Assembly (NCBI GenBank): GCA_003457135.1
Contig: DMSQ01000087.1
Span: 1 to 24,555, forward strand
Direction of reading: 5' to 3'
Source of the DNA: Prolixibacteraceae bacterium
Lineage (GTDB): Bacteria > Bacteroidota > Bacteroidia > Bacteroidales > Prolixibacteraceae
DNA length: 24,555 bases
Positions 15,229 through 22,692 of the stretch are shown here, piece by piece (within the stretch, counting starts at the first letter, position 1; every line of letters begins with the position of its first letter). A program made the translations under genes and the position numbers. The notes below the pieces were generated by a model. It was not told where the DNA came from. It saw nothing but the letters and a program-made list of their open reading frames with translations, and ran no database searches.

Positions 15229-16998
15229 TTAATGAATCTCGATATCGTAAGGCATCCGTGCCTGCACGCCTTTCTGTGAAAGGAACCTACGCAATTGTTC
15301 GTAGTATTTATAGTTTTCGCCAAGTTCATCTTTCATGAAGCCAGCTTTTGCAGAACCTGAAATTTCTTTCATTAGTTCTTCAATCGGATCTTTCAATTTG
15401 GGAAGGTTCACAATGCGGTAAGTATCCAGCTTAGCCATCTTTTTGGCTAATTCAATCGCATCAGTCAATCCACCATACATATCAATCAGCTTAATTTCTT
15501 TGGCATTTGTTGCTGCCCAAACACGCCCCTGCCCTATTTCATCAATAGCAGTTTTCTGCATTTTCCGGCCTTCGGCAACGCGGCTGATAAAAGTATCATA
15601 ACCATCTTCAATTGTTTGTTGAATCAAATCACGTTCAAAAGAAGTCATTGGGCGGGTAATCGAAATCATGTCTGAATGTTCGTTAGTGGTTACCACATCC
15701 TGGGTAATTCCAAGTTTGTCGGTCAACAACTTCTGTGCATTGGGGATCATCCCGAAAATACCAATTGATCCGGTAATGGTGGTCCTGTCGGCCATAATCG
15801 TATCAGCCGCGCAGGCAATGTAATAACCTCCCGATGCAGCTACATCGCCCATCGAAGCAATCACCGGTTTGGTTGCAGCAGCCAGTTTAACTTCGCGCCA
15901 GATCACTTCCGAACCATAGGCGCTACCGCCCGGCGAGTTGATGCGCAACACAATAGCTTTAATTGATGAATCGCGGCGGGCTTCACGAATCGTACGCGAA
16001 AGATCTTCAGACTTAATATCATTTTCAGAGGCTCCGGTATCAATATTTCCTGAAGCATAAATTACCGCTATCTTTTTACGGGCAAGACCTTGTGAAGCCC
16101 GCTTTTCAGGAACTTTTACATACTTAAAAATTTCTACGGCTTTAACATCATCTTTTTCGCTGGTTCCGGTCAGTTTTTTCAGGTCATCAATCACCTGATC
16201 CTTATATTTCAGGCGGTCAACCAGGTTTTTTTGTTTAGCAAAATCTGCTTTTCTGAAGGTGGCCACCATATCGGCAATATCGTTCAGTTCGTCAATACCC
16301 ATTTTTCGGGAAGCTGAAATGTCGGTCAACATTTCATTCCAGATACTTTTCAGGTATGTTTCAGTCTGAAGGCGGTTCTCGTCGCTCATTTTATCCAAAA
16401 GGAAAGGCTCAACGGCAGCTTTATATTTACCGTGTCGTACAATTTGTACTTCAACGCCCAACTTGTCAAGTGCCTTTTTATAAAAAGTGCGTTCTCCGCC
16501 CAGTCCCCTGAAATCAACCGATCCCTGTGGATTCAGGACCAACGTATCAGCAATGGTGGAGAGGTAATAAGCCTTTTGGGTAAGATATTCACCATAGGCA
16601 TATATAAATTTTCCGGAAGTTTTAAAATCTTTCAGCGCTGAACGGATTTCCTCAACCGATGCCATTCCAGCCTGAATATCTTTCGGGTTCAGGTAAATCC
16701 CTTTAATATTATCATCGGTTTTGGCTTTTCGGATACAGCTGAGAATATCGTTCAAACCTACAGTTTTAATGCCCTGAAAAATACCGAAATCAAAGCCTTT
16801 GAAAGGATTCTTTCCAGCCCGGTCAACAATCTGATGATCGAACTTCATCAGAAGAACACTATTTGCTTCGACCTGTGCAGGTTGGTCGGATACGGAGAAC
16901 ATGGCCGAAAATATTCCGATGGTAATAAAAATGAGAAGTAAACCGGCAATCATCACACCTATGATGGAAGCCAGTGTAAATTTGAAAAAATCCTTCAT
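15229..16998 (-). CDS. sppA: Signal peptide peptidase SppA, 67-kDa type
   Basis: A 589-residue membrane-anchored serine protease that degrades cleaved signal peptides and perhaps other membrane fragments. One N-terminal helix (about 8-35) anchors it, leaving the tandem S49 domains outside the cytoplasm. The catalytic pair is split across the repeats, as in E. coli SppA: Lys193 in GKYKAAVEPF (N-terminal half) and Ser389 in MGDVAASGGYYIACAAD (C-terminal half). Other family blocks are LRINSPGGSAYGSE (351-364), TTITGSIGIFGMIPN and GRVWAATNAKEIKLIDMYGG. Length is normal. It heads a minus-strand unit with the TfoX-like gene and is divergent from the AlbA_2 gene. Upstream, TACATTTT (minus strand of 17031-17038) is a weak -7 candidate. 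Confidence 0.95.
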   Translation of the reverse strand: MKDFFKFTLASIIGVMIAGLLLIFITIGIFSAMFSVSDQPAQVEANSVLLMKFDHQIVDRAGKNPFKGFDFGIFQGIKTVGLNDILSCIRKAKTDDNIKGIYLNPKDIQAGMASVEEIRSALKDFKTSGKFIYAYGEYLTQKAYYLSTIADTLVLNPQGSVDFRGLGGERTFYKKALDKLGVEVQIVRHGKYKAAVEPFLLDKMSDENRLQTETYLKSIWNEMLTDISASRKMGIDELNDIADMVATFRKADFAKQKNLVDRLKYKDQVIDDLKKLTGTSEKDDVKAVEIFKYVKVPEKRASQGLARKKIAVIYASGNIDTGASENDIKSEDLSRTIREARRDSSIKAIVLRINSPGGSAYGSEVIWREVKLAAATKPVIASMGDVAASGGYYIACAADTIMADRTTITGSIGIFGMIPNAQKLLTDKLGITQDVVTTNEHSDMISITRPMTSFERDLIQQTIEDGYDTFISRVAEGRKMQKTAIDEIGQGRVWAATNAKEIKLIDMYGGLTDAIELAKKMAKLDTYRIVNLPKLKDPIEELMKEISGSAKAGFMKDELGENYKYYEQLRRFLSQKGVQARMPYDIEIH

Positions 16999-17034
16999 GT
17001 GTATTTTATTTAAATTTGTTTGTTTCGATTAAAA

Positions 17035-17054
17035 TGTACGATAGATTTGTACGA
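17035..17054. repeat. TGTACGA direct repeat in the sppA/AlbA_2 divergent region
   Basis: TGTACGA occurs at 17035-17041 and 17048-17054, 13 bp apart start to start. The first copy overlaps the candidate -7 box of sppA. Possibly a regulator site; short repeats of this size can also arise by chance. Confidence 0.3.
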
Positions 17055-17129
17055 ATTTAGTGTTTTTGTTACACATTTCAGAAGGCATTGTGCGAATAGC
17101 AATGTCAAAACATCCCATATCTCTAAAAT

Positions 17130-18503
17130 ATGATTGCCGAGAATCAAAATATTGAATGGAAAGAAACCTGGCGCGATGAGTATATCAAATGGATATGCGG
17201 ATTTGCCAATGCCCAGGGAGGCATCCTGATCATCGGGAAAAACGATCTTGGTGAATTGGTCGGATTGAATGATGCAAAGCTGCTTTCGGTGGAAATTCCT
17301 AATAAAGTACGTGATCTGTTAGGCATTATGGTTGATGTAAATCTTCTGGAAGAGGTTGAAAAGAAATATCTCGAGATTATAGTCGAACCCTACCCTTATC
17401 CCATTAATTACAAAGGACAATATCATTACCGTAGTGGTAGTACCAAACAGGAATTGAAAGGTAATGCCCTGAATAAATTCATTTTACAGAGAACTGGTAA
17501 ACATTGGGATAGCGTACCTCTTCCCAATTTGAAATTGCAGGATATGGATACTTCTTCATTCGATTTATTCCGAAGAAAAGCAGCCAGAGCGAAGCGTGTG
17601 GATGAAGAGACACTTGGCGAAAGCAACGAATTGCTGCTTCATCATCTGCACCTGACCGATAACGGCCAATTGAAACGAGCTGCTGCATTGCTTTTTCATC
17701 CTGATCCTGAGAGATTTATTACCGGATCGTACATCAAAATAGGCTTTTTCGAAAGTGAAACGGAATTGATCTATCACGACGAAATTCATGGCAATCTCTT
17801 TCAGCAAGCTGATAGAACGATGGAACTGCTTCTGACTAAATACATGAAAGCCAAGATAAGCTACGAAGGGATAACAAGAGTTGAAACCTTTCCTTTTCCT
17901 GAAACTGCCTTGCGCGAAGCCGTTATCAATGCCATTGTTCATAAAGAGTATAGCAGTGGAATTCCCATTCAGATTAAAGTTTTCGAAAACCGAATCAAAA
18001 TATGGAACGACGGGCAATTGCCGATCGATTGGGTTTTAGAAAATCTGTTTTCCTCCCATCCATCTAAACCCAATAATCCGGATGTGGCCAATGCCTTTTT
18101 CCGTGCCGGAATGATTGAGTCCTGGGGTAGAGGAATCGAGAAAATCATTAGTCTTTGTGTTTCCTCCGAATTGCCAAAACCTGTTTTTAATACTGCCTTC
18201 GGCGGTTTGCAAATCGAATTCATACCAAAACAAGAAGATTTGGAAAATGAGGGAGAAAAAATGAGGGAGAAAACGTCGGTGAAAGTGACAGAGAAAATGA
18301 CAGAGAAAATGACAGAGAAAATGACAGAGAAAATATTAAATCTCATTAAAAATAATCCTGAAAATACGATTGCAATTTTAGCTAACCAAACAGGAAAATC
18401 GCAAAGCACCATTAATCGAACCTTGAAAAAATTACAAAAAGACAATAGAATTGAACGTATTGGTCCCGACAAAGGCGGCTATTGGAAGGTGATTGATAAA
18501 TGA
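17130..18503 (+). CDS. AlbA_2 (Schlafen-type) DNA-binding / RecG-like transcriptional regulator
   Basis: A 457-residue protein of the putative-transcriptional-regulator group (AlbA_2 with a GHKL-like C-terminal part). Residues 1-115 are the AlbA_2 domain: IEWKETWRDEYIKWICGFANAQGGILIIGKND and YHYRSGSTKQEL. Residues about 250-370 hold the second module: FPETALREAVINAIVHKEYS, NRIKIWNDGQLP, NPDVANAFFRAGMIESWGRGIEKI. A charged linker (372-405) with the repeat unit TEKM leads to a C-terminal winged-helix (about 405-455: ILANQTGKSQSTINRTLKKLQKDNRIERIG). Function is unknown; related genes are often found scattered in Bacteroidota genomes in many copies. It sits alone between divergent sppA and the folK operon, with 21 bp before folK. 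Confidence 0.88.
   Translation: MIAENQNIEWKETWRDEYIKWICGFANAQGGILIIGKNDLGELVGLNDAKLLSVEIPNKVRDLLGIMVDVNLLEEVEKKYLEIIVEPYPYPINYKGQYHYRSGSTKQELKGNALNKFILQRTGKHWDSVPLPNLKLQDMDTSSFDLFRRKAARAKRVDEETLGESNELLLHHLHLTDNGQLKRAAALLFHPDPERFITGSYIKIGFFESETELIYHDEIHGNLFQQADRTMELLLTKYMKAKISYEGITRVETFPFPETALREAVINAIVHKEYSSGIPIQIKVFENRIKIWNDGQLPIDWVLENLFSSHPSKPNNPDVANAFFRAGMIESWGRGIEKIISLCVSSELPKPVFNTAFGGLQIEFIPKQEDLENEGEKMREKTSVKVTEKMTEKMTEKMTEKILNLIKNNPENTIAILANQTGKSQSTINRTLKKLQKDNRIERIGPDKGGYWKVIDK
18249..18334 (+). repeat. 12-bp tandem repeat inside the AlbA_2 gene
   Basis: Four perfect copies of GACAGAGAAAAT (18287-18298, 18299-18310, 18311-18322, 18323-18334), each encoding one TEKM/TEKI unit. Two related degenerate units, GAGGGAGAAAAAAT-like, precede them at 18249-18275. 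Since the unit is a multiple of three, copy-number change would keep the frame. Confidence 0.9.
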
Positions 18504-18524
18504 TACAATTAAAAGCAAATACTA

Positions 18525-19022
18525 ATGATTAGGCTTTATCTACTCTTAGGTGGAAATATTGGAGATAAGCAAAAGGTGTTTTCTGAAACCCGCGACAGGT
18601 TGAGAAATTTATTGGGGAAAATCACTGCCCAATCCGCCGTTTTTGAAACTGAACCCTGGGGTTTTGAATCACCCGATATTTTTTGGAACCAGGCACTTGA
18701 AATTTCAACCAGCCTTTCTCCTGAAGAAGTTTTGGCTCAAACTCAGATCATTGAGCAAAAACTGGGACGAATCAGGAAAGAAAGTCAATATAGTTCGAGG
18801 ATTATTGATATTGACATCCTGTTTTACGGTGATCAAATCATTCATCAGGAAAATCTGGTTATTCCGCACCCCCGGATTCAGGAACGAAAATTTGCTTTGG
18901 TACCGCTATTCGAAATTGCGCCCGAACTGGTTCATCCGGTTTTTCAGAAAAGCATTGGGCAGATGTTGGAGAAATGCACCGATGAACTTATGGTCAAAAT
19001 AGTTCCTGATGTGATGCGTTGA
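18525..19022 (+). CDS. folK: 7,8-dihydro-6-hydroxymethylpterin pyrophosphokinase
   Basis: A 165-residue HPPK enzyme, which transfers pyrophosphate from ATP to the pterin in folate synthesis. Signatures: LYLLLGGNIGDK at the N-terminus, AVFETEPWGF (pterin-site Trp region), FWNQALEIST, LGRIRKESQYSSRIIDIDILFYG, in which the two Asp residues bind magnesium, and IPHPRIQERKFALVPLFEIAP. Complete and of normal length. It leads a plus-strand run with menC and menE; the stop overlaps an in-frame-shifted ATG at 19019 but the real menC start is probably 19061. Confidence 0.95.
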   Translation: MIRLYLLLGGNIGDKQKVFSETRDRLRNLLGKITAQSAVFETEPWGFESPDIFWNQALEISTSLSPEEVLAQTQIIEQKLGRIRKESQYSSRIIDIDILFYGDQIIHQENLVIPHPRIQERKFALVPLFEIAPELVHPVFQKSIGQMLEKCTDELMVKIVPDVMR

Positions 19023-19060
19023 TTTCATTCATCATTCAAAATTTAACATTCATCCTTACA

Positions 19061-20122
19061 ATGAGAGCTTCTTTTAAAAAATATACACTCAACTTCAAAC
19101 AAGCATCAGGCACCTCACGAGGAGTTTATACCACTCGTGATGCCTGGTTTATATTTTTAACTGAAGGAACAAATACCGGATTTGGAGAATGCGCGCCGTT
19201 ACCCGACCTCAGTATCGAAAGCTTGAATAAGATGAGTTCAAAACTGCTTCAGGTTTGCGACCAAATCAGTTATTTCATTTCCACTCCTGAAGAATTGAGG
19301 GCCTGGCCATCCATTCAGTTTGGGCTCGAAACAGCTTTGCTCGATATAAAAAATGGCGGCGACCGCATTCTTTTTCCCTCTGCTTTTACCCGCAGTGAAA
19401 AGGGAATTCCGATTAATGGACTAATTTGGATGGGCGCTCCTGATTTTATGAAACAGCAAATCAAAGCTAAGTTGGATGCCGGATTTCACTGTATCAAAAT
19501 GAAAATCGGCGCCCTGGATTTCGAAACTGAATTCAGTTTGCTAAAAGCCATTCGCAGCGAGTTTTCTCCTGAAGAAATTATACTCCGGGTTGATGCCAAC
19601 GGAGCCTGGTCGTTTCCGACAGCTCTGGAAAACCTGAAACGCTTGTCTGATTTACATCTCCATTCCATTGAACAGCCTATTGAAACTGGCCAATGGGAAG
19701 AAATGGCCGAATTGTGCCGTAAATCACCCGTTCCAATTGGTCTGGACGAAGAATTGATTGGAATAAGTTCCGGTAAAGAAATGCAAAAGTTGCTCGAAAC
19801 GATCCATCCGGCTTATCTGATACTGAAACCGAGTTTGCATGGCGGTTTTGCCGGTTGCGGGAAATGGATTGAACAGGCTGAAAAACACGGATCGGGCTGG
19901 TGGATTACCTCAGCGCTGGAATCGAACATCGGCCTGAATGCCATCGCGCAATGGACTTTCCAATTGAATGCAAAAAACGAACAAGGACTTGGAACCGGCC
20001 AGCTTTTTACCAATAACTTCGATTCTCCGCTCGAAATTTCGGGCGATCAGTTGTGGTTTCGCCCGGAGAAAAAGTGGAATTTGGAAAAACTTAATGATGT
20101 ACAAATGGATGACGAATTTTAA
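19061..20122 (+). CDS. menC: o-Succinylbenzoate synthase
   Basis: A 353-residue enolase-superfamily enzyme that dehydrates SHCHC to o-succinylbenzoate in menaquinone synthesis. The start is taken at 19061 because MRASFKKYTLNFKQ is the family's usual beginning; the longer frame from 19019 adds 14 hydrophobic residues that look like a leader read-through. Active-site residues in order: K146-x-K148 (CIKMKIG), D178 (RVDANGAW), E204 (SIEQPIE), D229 (GLDEEL), K256 (LILKPSLHGG). Catalytic Lys pair and three metal ligands are all present. It is followed after 52 bp by menE. N-acylamino-acid racemase activity is possible in this group, but the menE neighbour argues for OSB synthase. Confidence 0.94.
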   Translation: MRASFKKYTLNFKQASGTSRGVYTTRDAWFIFLTEGTNTGFGECAPLPDLSIESLNKMSSKLLQVCDQISYFISTPEELRAWPSIQFGLETALLDIKNGGDRILFPSAFTRSEKGIPINGLIWMGAPDFMKQQIKAKLDAGFHCIKMKIGALDFETEFSLLKAIRSEFSPEEIILRVDANGAWSFPTALENLKRLSDLHLHSIEQPIETGQWEEMAELCRKSPVPIGLDEELIGISSGKEMQKLLETIHPAYLILKPSLHGGFAGCGKWIEQAEKHGSGWWITSALESNIGLNAIAQWTFQLNAKNEQGLGTGQLFTNNFDSPLEISGDQLWFRPEKKWNLEKLNDVQMDDEF

Positions 20123-20160
20123 GTGTTCAGTCTCAGTGTTCAGTCTCAGTTTTTAGTAGT
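20122..20160 (+). repeat. 13-bp tandem repeat with AGTGTTCAGT units
   Basis: AGTGTTCAGTCTC occurs twice in tandem (20122-20134, 20135-20147), followed by a degraded third copy (AGTTTTTAGTAGTC). The AGTGTTCAGT core is shared with the hairpin at 3346-3394. It fills most of the 52-bp menC-menE gap. Confidence 0.75.
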
Positions 20161-20174
20161 CAAAATAACGAAGA

Positions 20175-21236
20175 ATGAAAAAATTAAAATCGCATATTAT
20201 CCTAAATGGCCTAACAATAACTTCTGTTGAAATTGAACAACAAAATGTTCTTAAACTGACAAAATCTGGTATTTCTGATTGGGAAAAAGAACTATATCTA
20301 TTTCTGGAAGAATGGTTTTCGGATTCCGATTTTGTGTTGGCCCAAACATCAGGAAGCACAGGTGAACCCAAACTCATCGAATTGCCGAAATCAGTCATGA
20401 TTAAAAGCGCGCGGCGAACCATTGAATACTTTGGATTACAGCCAAACGACAAACTTTTGCACAGTCTGCCATGCCGGTACATTGCCGGGAAAATGATGGT
20501 AGTTCGGGCTATTGTTGGTCAAATGAACCTGATTACTGTTGATCCGGCAAGTGATTTTAATTTCTTAGAGCACGAATCATTTGATCTGGCGGCCATGGTT
20601 CCCAACCAGGTTTTCAAATTGATGGAGCAGCCTTCAGGAAAATCAAAATTACAAAACATCAGAAACCTGCTTGTGGGTGGCTCGTCCATTTCAACAGCAT
20701 TAGAGGCACAAATCAGTCAGCTTTCAACGCGGGTAGTTTCGACCTACGGAATGACCGAAACCGCCTCGCACATTGCGATCCGCGAACTTTCAGGCAGTTT
20801 AAAATCGGACTATTATCAATGTTTACCCGGAATTTCAGTTAATCTGAACGAAGCCGGATGCCTGCAGATTCTTCTTCCCAAGTTCGGTGAACCATTGCAA
20901 ACCAACGATTTGGCCGATGTCCAGTCTGAAACTTCCTTTCGGATATTGGGTCGGGCCGATTCGGTCATCATTTCAGGAGGAATTAAGTTTTCACCCGAAT
21001 TGATTGAGCAAAAGCTGGATGGTGTAATTGCTCAGCGGTTTGTAATTTCATCGGTACCCGACGAAAAACTAGGCCAAAAGCTGATACTGATCATTGAAGG
21101 ACAACCGTTTGACACCAACATTCTAAAACAACAACTGGCTGAACTTCTTACGCCATTCGAACAACCCAAAGCCATTGTATTTCTGGATAAGTTCCAGGAA
21201 ACGTCTTCAGGAAAAATTATAAGGAAAGCGCCCTAA
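20175..21236 (+). CDS. menE: o-Succinylbenzoate-CoA ligase (short form)
   Basis: A 353-residue acyl-adenylating enzyme that activates o-succinylbenzoate with CoA for menaquinone synthesis. P-loop TSGSTGEPK (58-66), adenylate-binding STYGMTETASH (about 190-200), hinge ILGRADSVIISGGIKF, and C-terminal SSGKIIRKAP with catalytic Lys347. It lacks about 100 N-terminal residues compared with E. coli or Bacillus MenE, but the ATP- and acyl-binding motifs are all present and Bacteroidota MenE proteins are commonly this short, so it is probably functional. It closes the folK-menC-menE run. The 246 bp that follow hold a compound repeat and a candidate regulator site, then a new unit begins. Confidence 0.9.
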   Translation: MKKLKSHIILNGLTITSVEIEQQNVLKLTKSGISDWEKELYLFLEEWFSDSDFVLAQTSGSTGEPKLIELPKSVMIKSARRTIEYFGLQPNDKLLHSLPCRYIAGKMMVVRAIVGQMNLITVDPASDFNFLEHESFDLAAMVPNQVFKLMEQPSGKSKLQNIRNLLVGGSSISTALEAQISQLSTRVVSTYGMTETASHIAIRELSGSLKSDYYQCLPGISVNLNEAGCLQILLPKFGEPLQTNDLADVQSETSFRILGRADSVIISGGIKFSPELIEQKLDGVIAQRFVISSVPDEKLGQKLILIIEGQPFDTNILKQQLAELLTPFEQPKAIVFLDKFQETSSGKIIRKAP

Positions 21237-21324
21237 ATCACCCAAGGTGGTGGACTTCATTTCCTGTAAAACCAGTAAATAAATTCTTTAAAGCTCATAT
21301 TTCCAGAGTTTCCGGTTCTGAAAC

Positions 21325-21395
21325 TCCCTTCCCAATTTTGGGGAAGGGATGCCTGCCTGCCGGTAGGCAGGGGGATGGGGCTTCTTTTTCCCCAT
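21325..21395. repeat. Compound GC-rich hairpin repeat after menE
   Basis: Three hairpins in series: TCCCTTCCC (21325-21333) with GGGAAGGGA (21341-21349); CCTGCCT (21352-21358) with AGGCAGG (21365-21371); ATGGGG (21375-21380) with CCCCAT (21390-21395). It is much richer in GC than its surroundings. The CTGCCTGCCGGTAGGCAG core looks like a widely dispersed intergenic repeat I recall from bacterial genomes. It can also act as menE terminator. Confidence 0.7.
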
Positions 21396-21397
21396 TC

Positions 21398-21427
21398 ACC
21401 GATTTTTGACTTTTACTGACCGATCCC
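21398..21427 (+). promoter_or_regulatory. Candidate LytTR-regulator site before the LiaI-like gene
   Basis: Direct repeats ACCGATTTT (21398-21406) and ACCGATCCC (21419-21427) have starts exactly 21 bp apart, two helical turns, with a 12-bp spacer. A -7-like TATTTTTA (21454-21461) begins 35 bp after the second copy, and the -33 position lacks TTG. LytTR regulators are known to bind 9-bp direct repeats with 12-13-bp spacers just upstream of promoters; the regulator encoded at 23742 is the obvious candidate. Confidence 0.55.
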
Positions 21428-21482
21428 GGATGGATTTAAGATTCAGGCTATTCTATTTTTACATCATCAAATTAATCGTGAC

Positions 21483-21860
21483 ATGGAAAAGTATATTGAA
21501 CACAAAAAACATTCAGGATCGTTTTGGGCATACGTGCTCATCATTTTTGGAATACTTTGGATTCTGAAGCAAAGTGGCTGGGACATTCATTTTCCAAATA
21601 TTGGCGAATTCTTTGCCGGAATTGGCCATTTTTTTGGCAATCTGGCCCATTGGTCTGTTGGGACTACTGTTCCGGTACTTATTATTCTGGCTGGAATAAT
21701 ACTCATTACCGGACACCGGTTTTTCGGAGCGCTTCTTCTGGTGATCCTGGTACTAATCATTGTACCTCATTTCCTGTTCATCCCCGGAATACTGATGATT
21801 CTCTTTTTCCCTGTTATTCTGATCATTATCGGAATAATAATTCTTTCAAAACTATTATAA
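21483..21860 (+). CDS. Small LiaI/DUF5668-like membrane protein
   Basis: A 125-residue integral membrane protein with four hydrophobic segments (about 13-29, 61-77, 79-97, 99-122) and short polar loops. The first segment, GSFWAYVLIIFGILWILKQSGW, has the G-x-I-L-x-G spacing of the DUF5668/LiaF N-terminal membrane module. It lacks the soluble C-terminal domain that the next gene has, so it resembles LiaI or a membrane-only relative. The function is unknown; neighbours suggest a role in envelope-stress sensing. It begins 246 bp after menE, with its own candidate LytTR site and a -7-like TATTTTTA, and is followed after 106 bp by the LiaF-like gene. Confidence 0.75.
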   Translation: MEKYIEHKKHSGSFWAYVLIIFGILWILKQSGWDIHFPNIGEFFAGIGHFFGNLAHWSVGTTVPVLIILAGIILITGHRFFGALLLVILVLIIVPHFLFIPGILMILFFPVILIIIGIIILSKLL

Positions 21861-21881
21861 GACATCAAAAAATCAGATTTG

Positions 21882-21911
21882 ACCGGTAAGAATAGTCGCT
21901 TTACCGATCAG
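21882..21911 (+). promoter_or_regulatory. Candidate LytTR-regulator site before the LiaF-like gene
   Basis: Direct repeats ACCGGTAAG (21882-21890) and ACCGATCAG (21903-21911), again 21 bp apart with a 12-bp spacer. Each matches eight of nine positions of the published LytTR consensus [TA][AC][CA]GTTN[AG][TG]. The second copy starts 34 bp before the -7 box at 21937, almost the same geometry as the site at 21398. Confidence 0.65.
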
Positions 21912-21936
21912 TGGTCGGATAGAAAATGATAGTATT

Positions 21937-21944
21937 TACATTTG
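21937..21944 (+). promoter_or_regulatory. -7 element of the LiaF-LytSR operon
   Basis: TACATTTG, a perfect TAnnTTTG, 23 bp before the ATG. At 19 bp upstream (21915-21917) the sequence is TCG instead of TTG, consistent with a promoter needing an activator. Confidence 0.6.
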
Positions 21945-21966
21945 TACCCAAGAAAAACAAGCAAAA

Positions 21967-22689
21967 ATGGAACGTAGAGGTAGTGATAAACGGTTATATT
22001 TCGGAGTTATCCTCATCGCATTGGGAATAATTCTGATTCTGGAAAGGCTGAACCTGATTCCGGAATCATTGGCAGACCTGCTCATTTCGTGGCAAATGCT
22101 ATTGGTCGGAATTGGTATTCTTTCGCTTATAGGAGGCAATCGTACAGCAGGAACCATCCTGATTATTATTGGCGGAACTTTTATGATCCCCGAATTGATT
22201 TCTGTTCCCCATGAATTGAGACGGATTTACTGGCCATTAATATTGGTTGCCATTGGGATTGCCATATTATTGCGGCAACGCGATCATCTGAAGTCTGGAT
22301 CGGCTGACGAACCGGTTCCCGAAGTACTGGATAACAATTCATTCCACACCTTCGATGATTTTGTCATTTTTGGGGGCCGCGAAATTTTTGTGAACTCTCA
22401 GGCATTGGCCGGAGGGAAAGCCACTTCCATATTTGGCGGTATCGAATTTGATTTGAGAAAAGCTAATTTGAAACCCGGAGGCGCCGTGATTGATTGCGTC
22501 AGTGTTTTCGGTGGCTGTGGCTTTAAAATCCCGATGGACTGGAACGTTCGCAACGAAGTGACCACCATATTTGGAGCCTTTACCGATAAAAGAGGAGATA
22601 CCTACAGCGATAAATATTACGACCCTTCCAAGACTTTAGTAATTAAAGGAGTTTCCATATTTGGCGGTATCGAAGTTAAACACTTCTAA
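21967..22689 (+). CDS. LiaF-like membrane protein with repeated FGG motifs
   Basis: A 240-residue protein. Residues 1-106 hold four membrane helices (10-27, 38-56, 61-76, 88-105) of the DUF5668/LiaF type; residues about 125-240 form a soluble beta-rich domain with five spaced FGG-like motifs (VIFGGREI, SIFGGIEFD, SVFGGCGF, TIFGAFTD, SIFGGIEV), as in the LiaF C-terminal/cell-wall-active antibiotic response family. In Firmicutes LiaF restrains the LiaS kinase until the envelope is damaged. Here the next gene, 3 nt away, encodes a LytS-type kinase instead, so a similar restraining role is plausible but inferred. It is the first gene of a tight three-gene operon and has its own promoter with a LytTR-type site. 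Confidence 0.85.
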   Translation: MERRGSDKRLYFGVILIALGIILILERLNLIPESLADLLISWQMLLVGIGILSLIGGNRTAGTILIIIGGTFMIPELISVPHELRRIYWPLILVAIGIAILLRQRDHLKSGSADEPVPEVLDNNSFHTFDDFVIFGGREIFVNSQALAGGKATSIFGGIEFDLRKANLKPGGAVIDCVSVFGGCGFKIPMDWNVRNEVTTIFGAFTDKRGDTYSDKYYDPSKTLVIKGVSIFGGIEVKHF

Positions 22690-22692
22690 TCC

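Noticed and set aside
18287..18334. Tandem 12-bp repeats as a CRISPR-like array
   Set aside because: No spacers between units, units too short, and the repeats lie in frame inside a coding region.
17969..18472. 167-residue minus-strand frame opposite the AlbA_2 gene
   Set aside because: It exists because the 12-bp repeat reads open in both directions (repeated FSVI units); the plus-strand product has real domains.
17130..18503. AlbA_2 gene as part of an antiviral defence island
   Set aside because: No nuclease, restriction, toxin-antitoxin or phage genes are nearby; neighbours are housekeeping genes.
19019..19060. menC start at the ATG overlapping the folK stop
   Set aside because: It adds 14 hydrophobic residues not expected in a cytosolic enolase-superfamily enzyme; the ATG at 19061 gives the usual N-terminus.
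20175..21236. menE as an N-terminally truncated pseudogene
   Set aside because: All adenylation motifs and the catalytic Lys are present, and short MenE proteins are usual in Bacteroidota.
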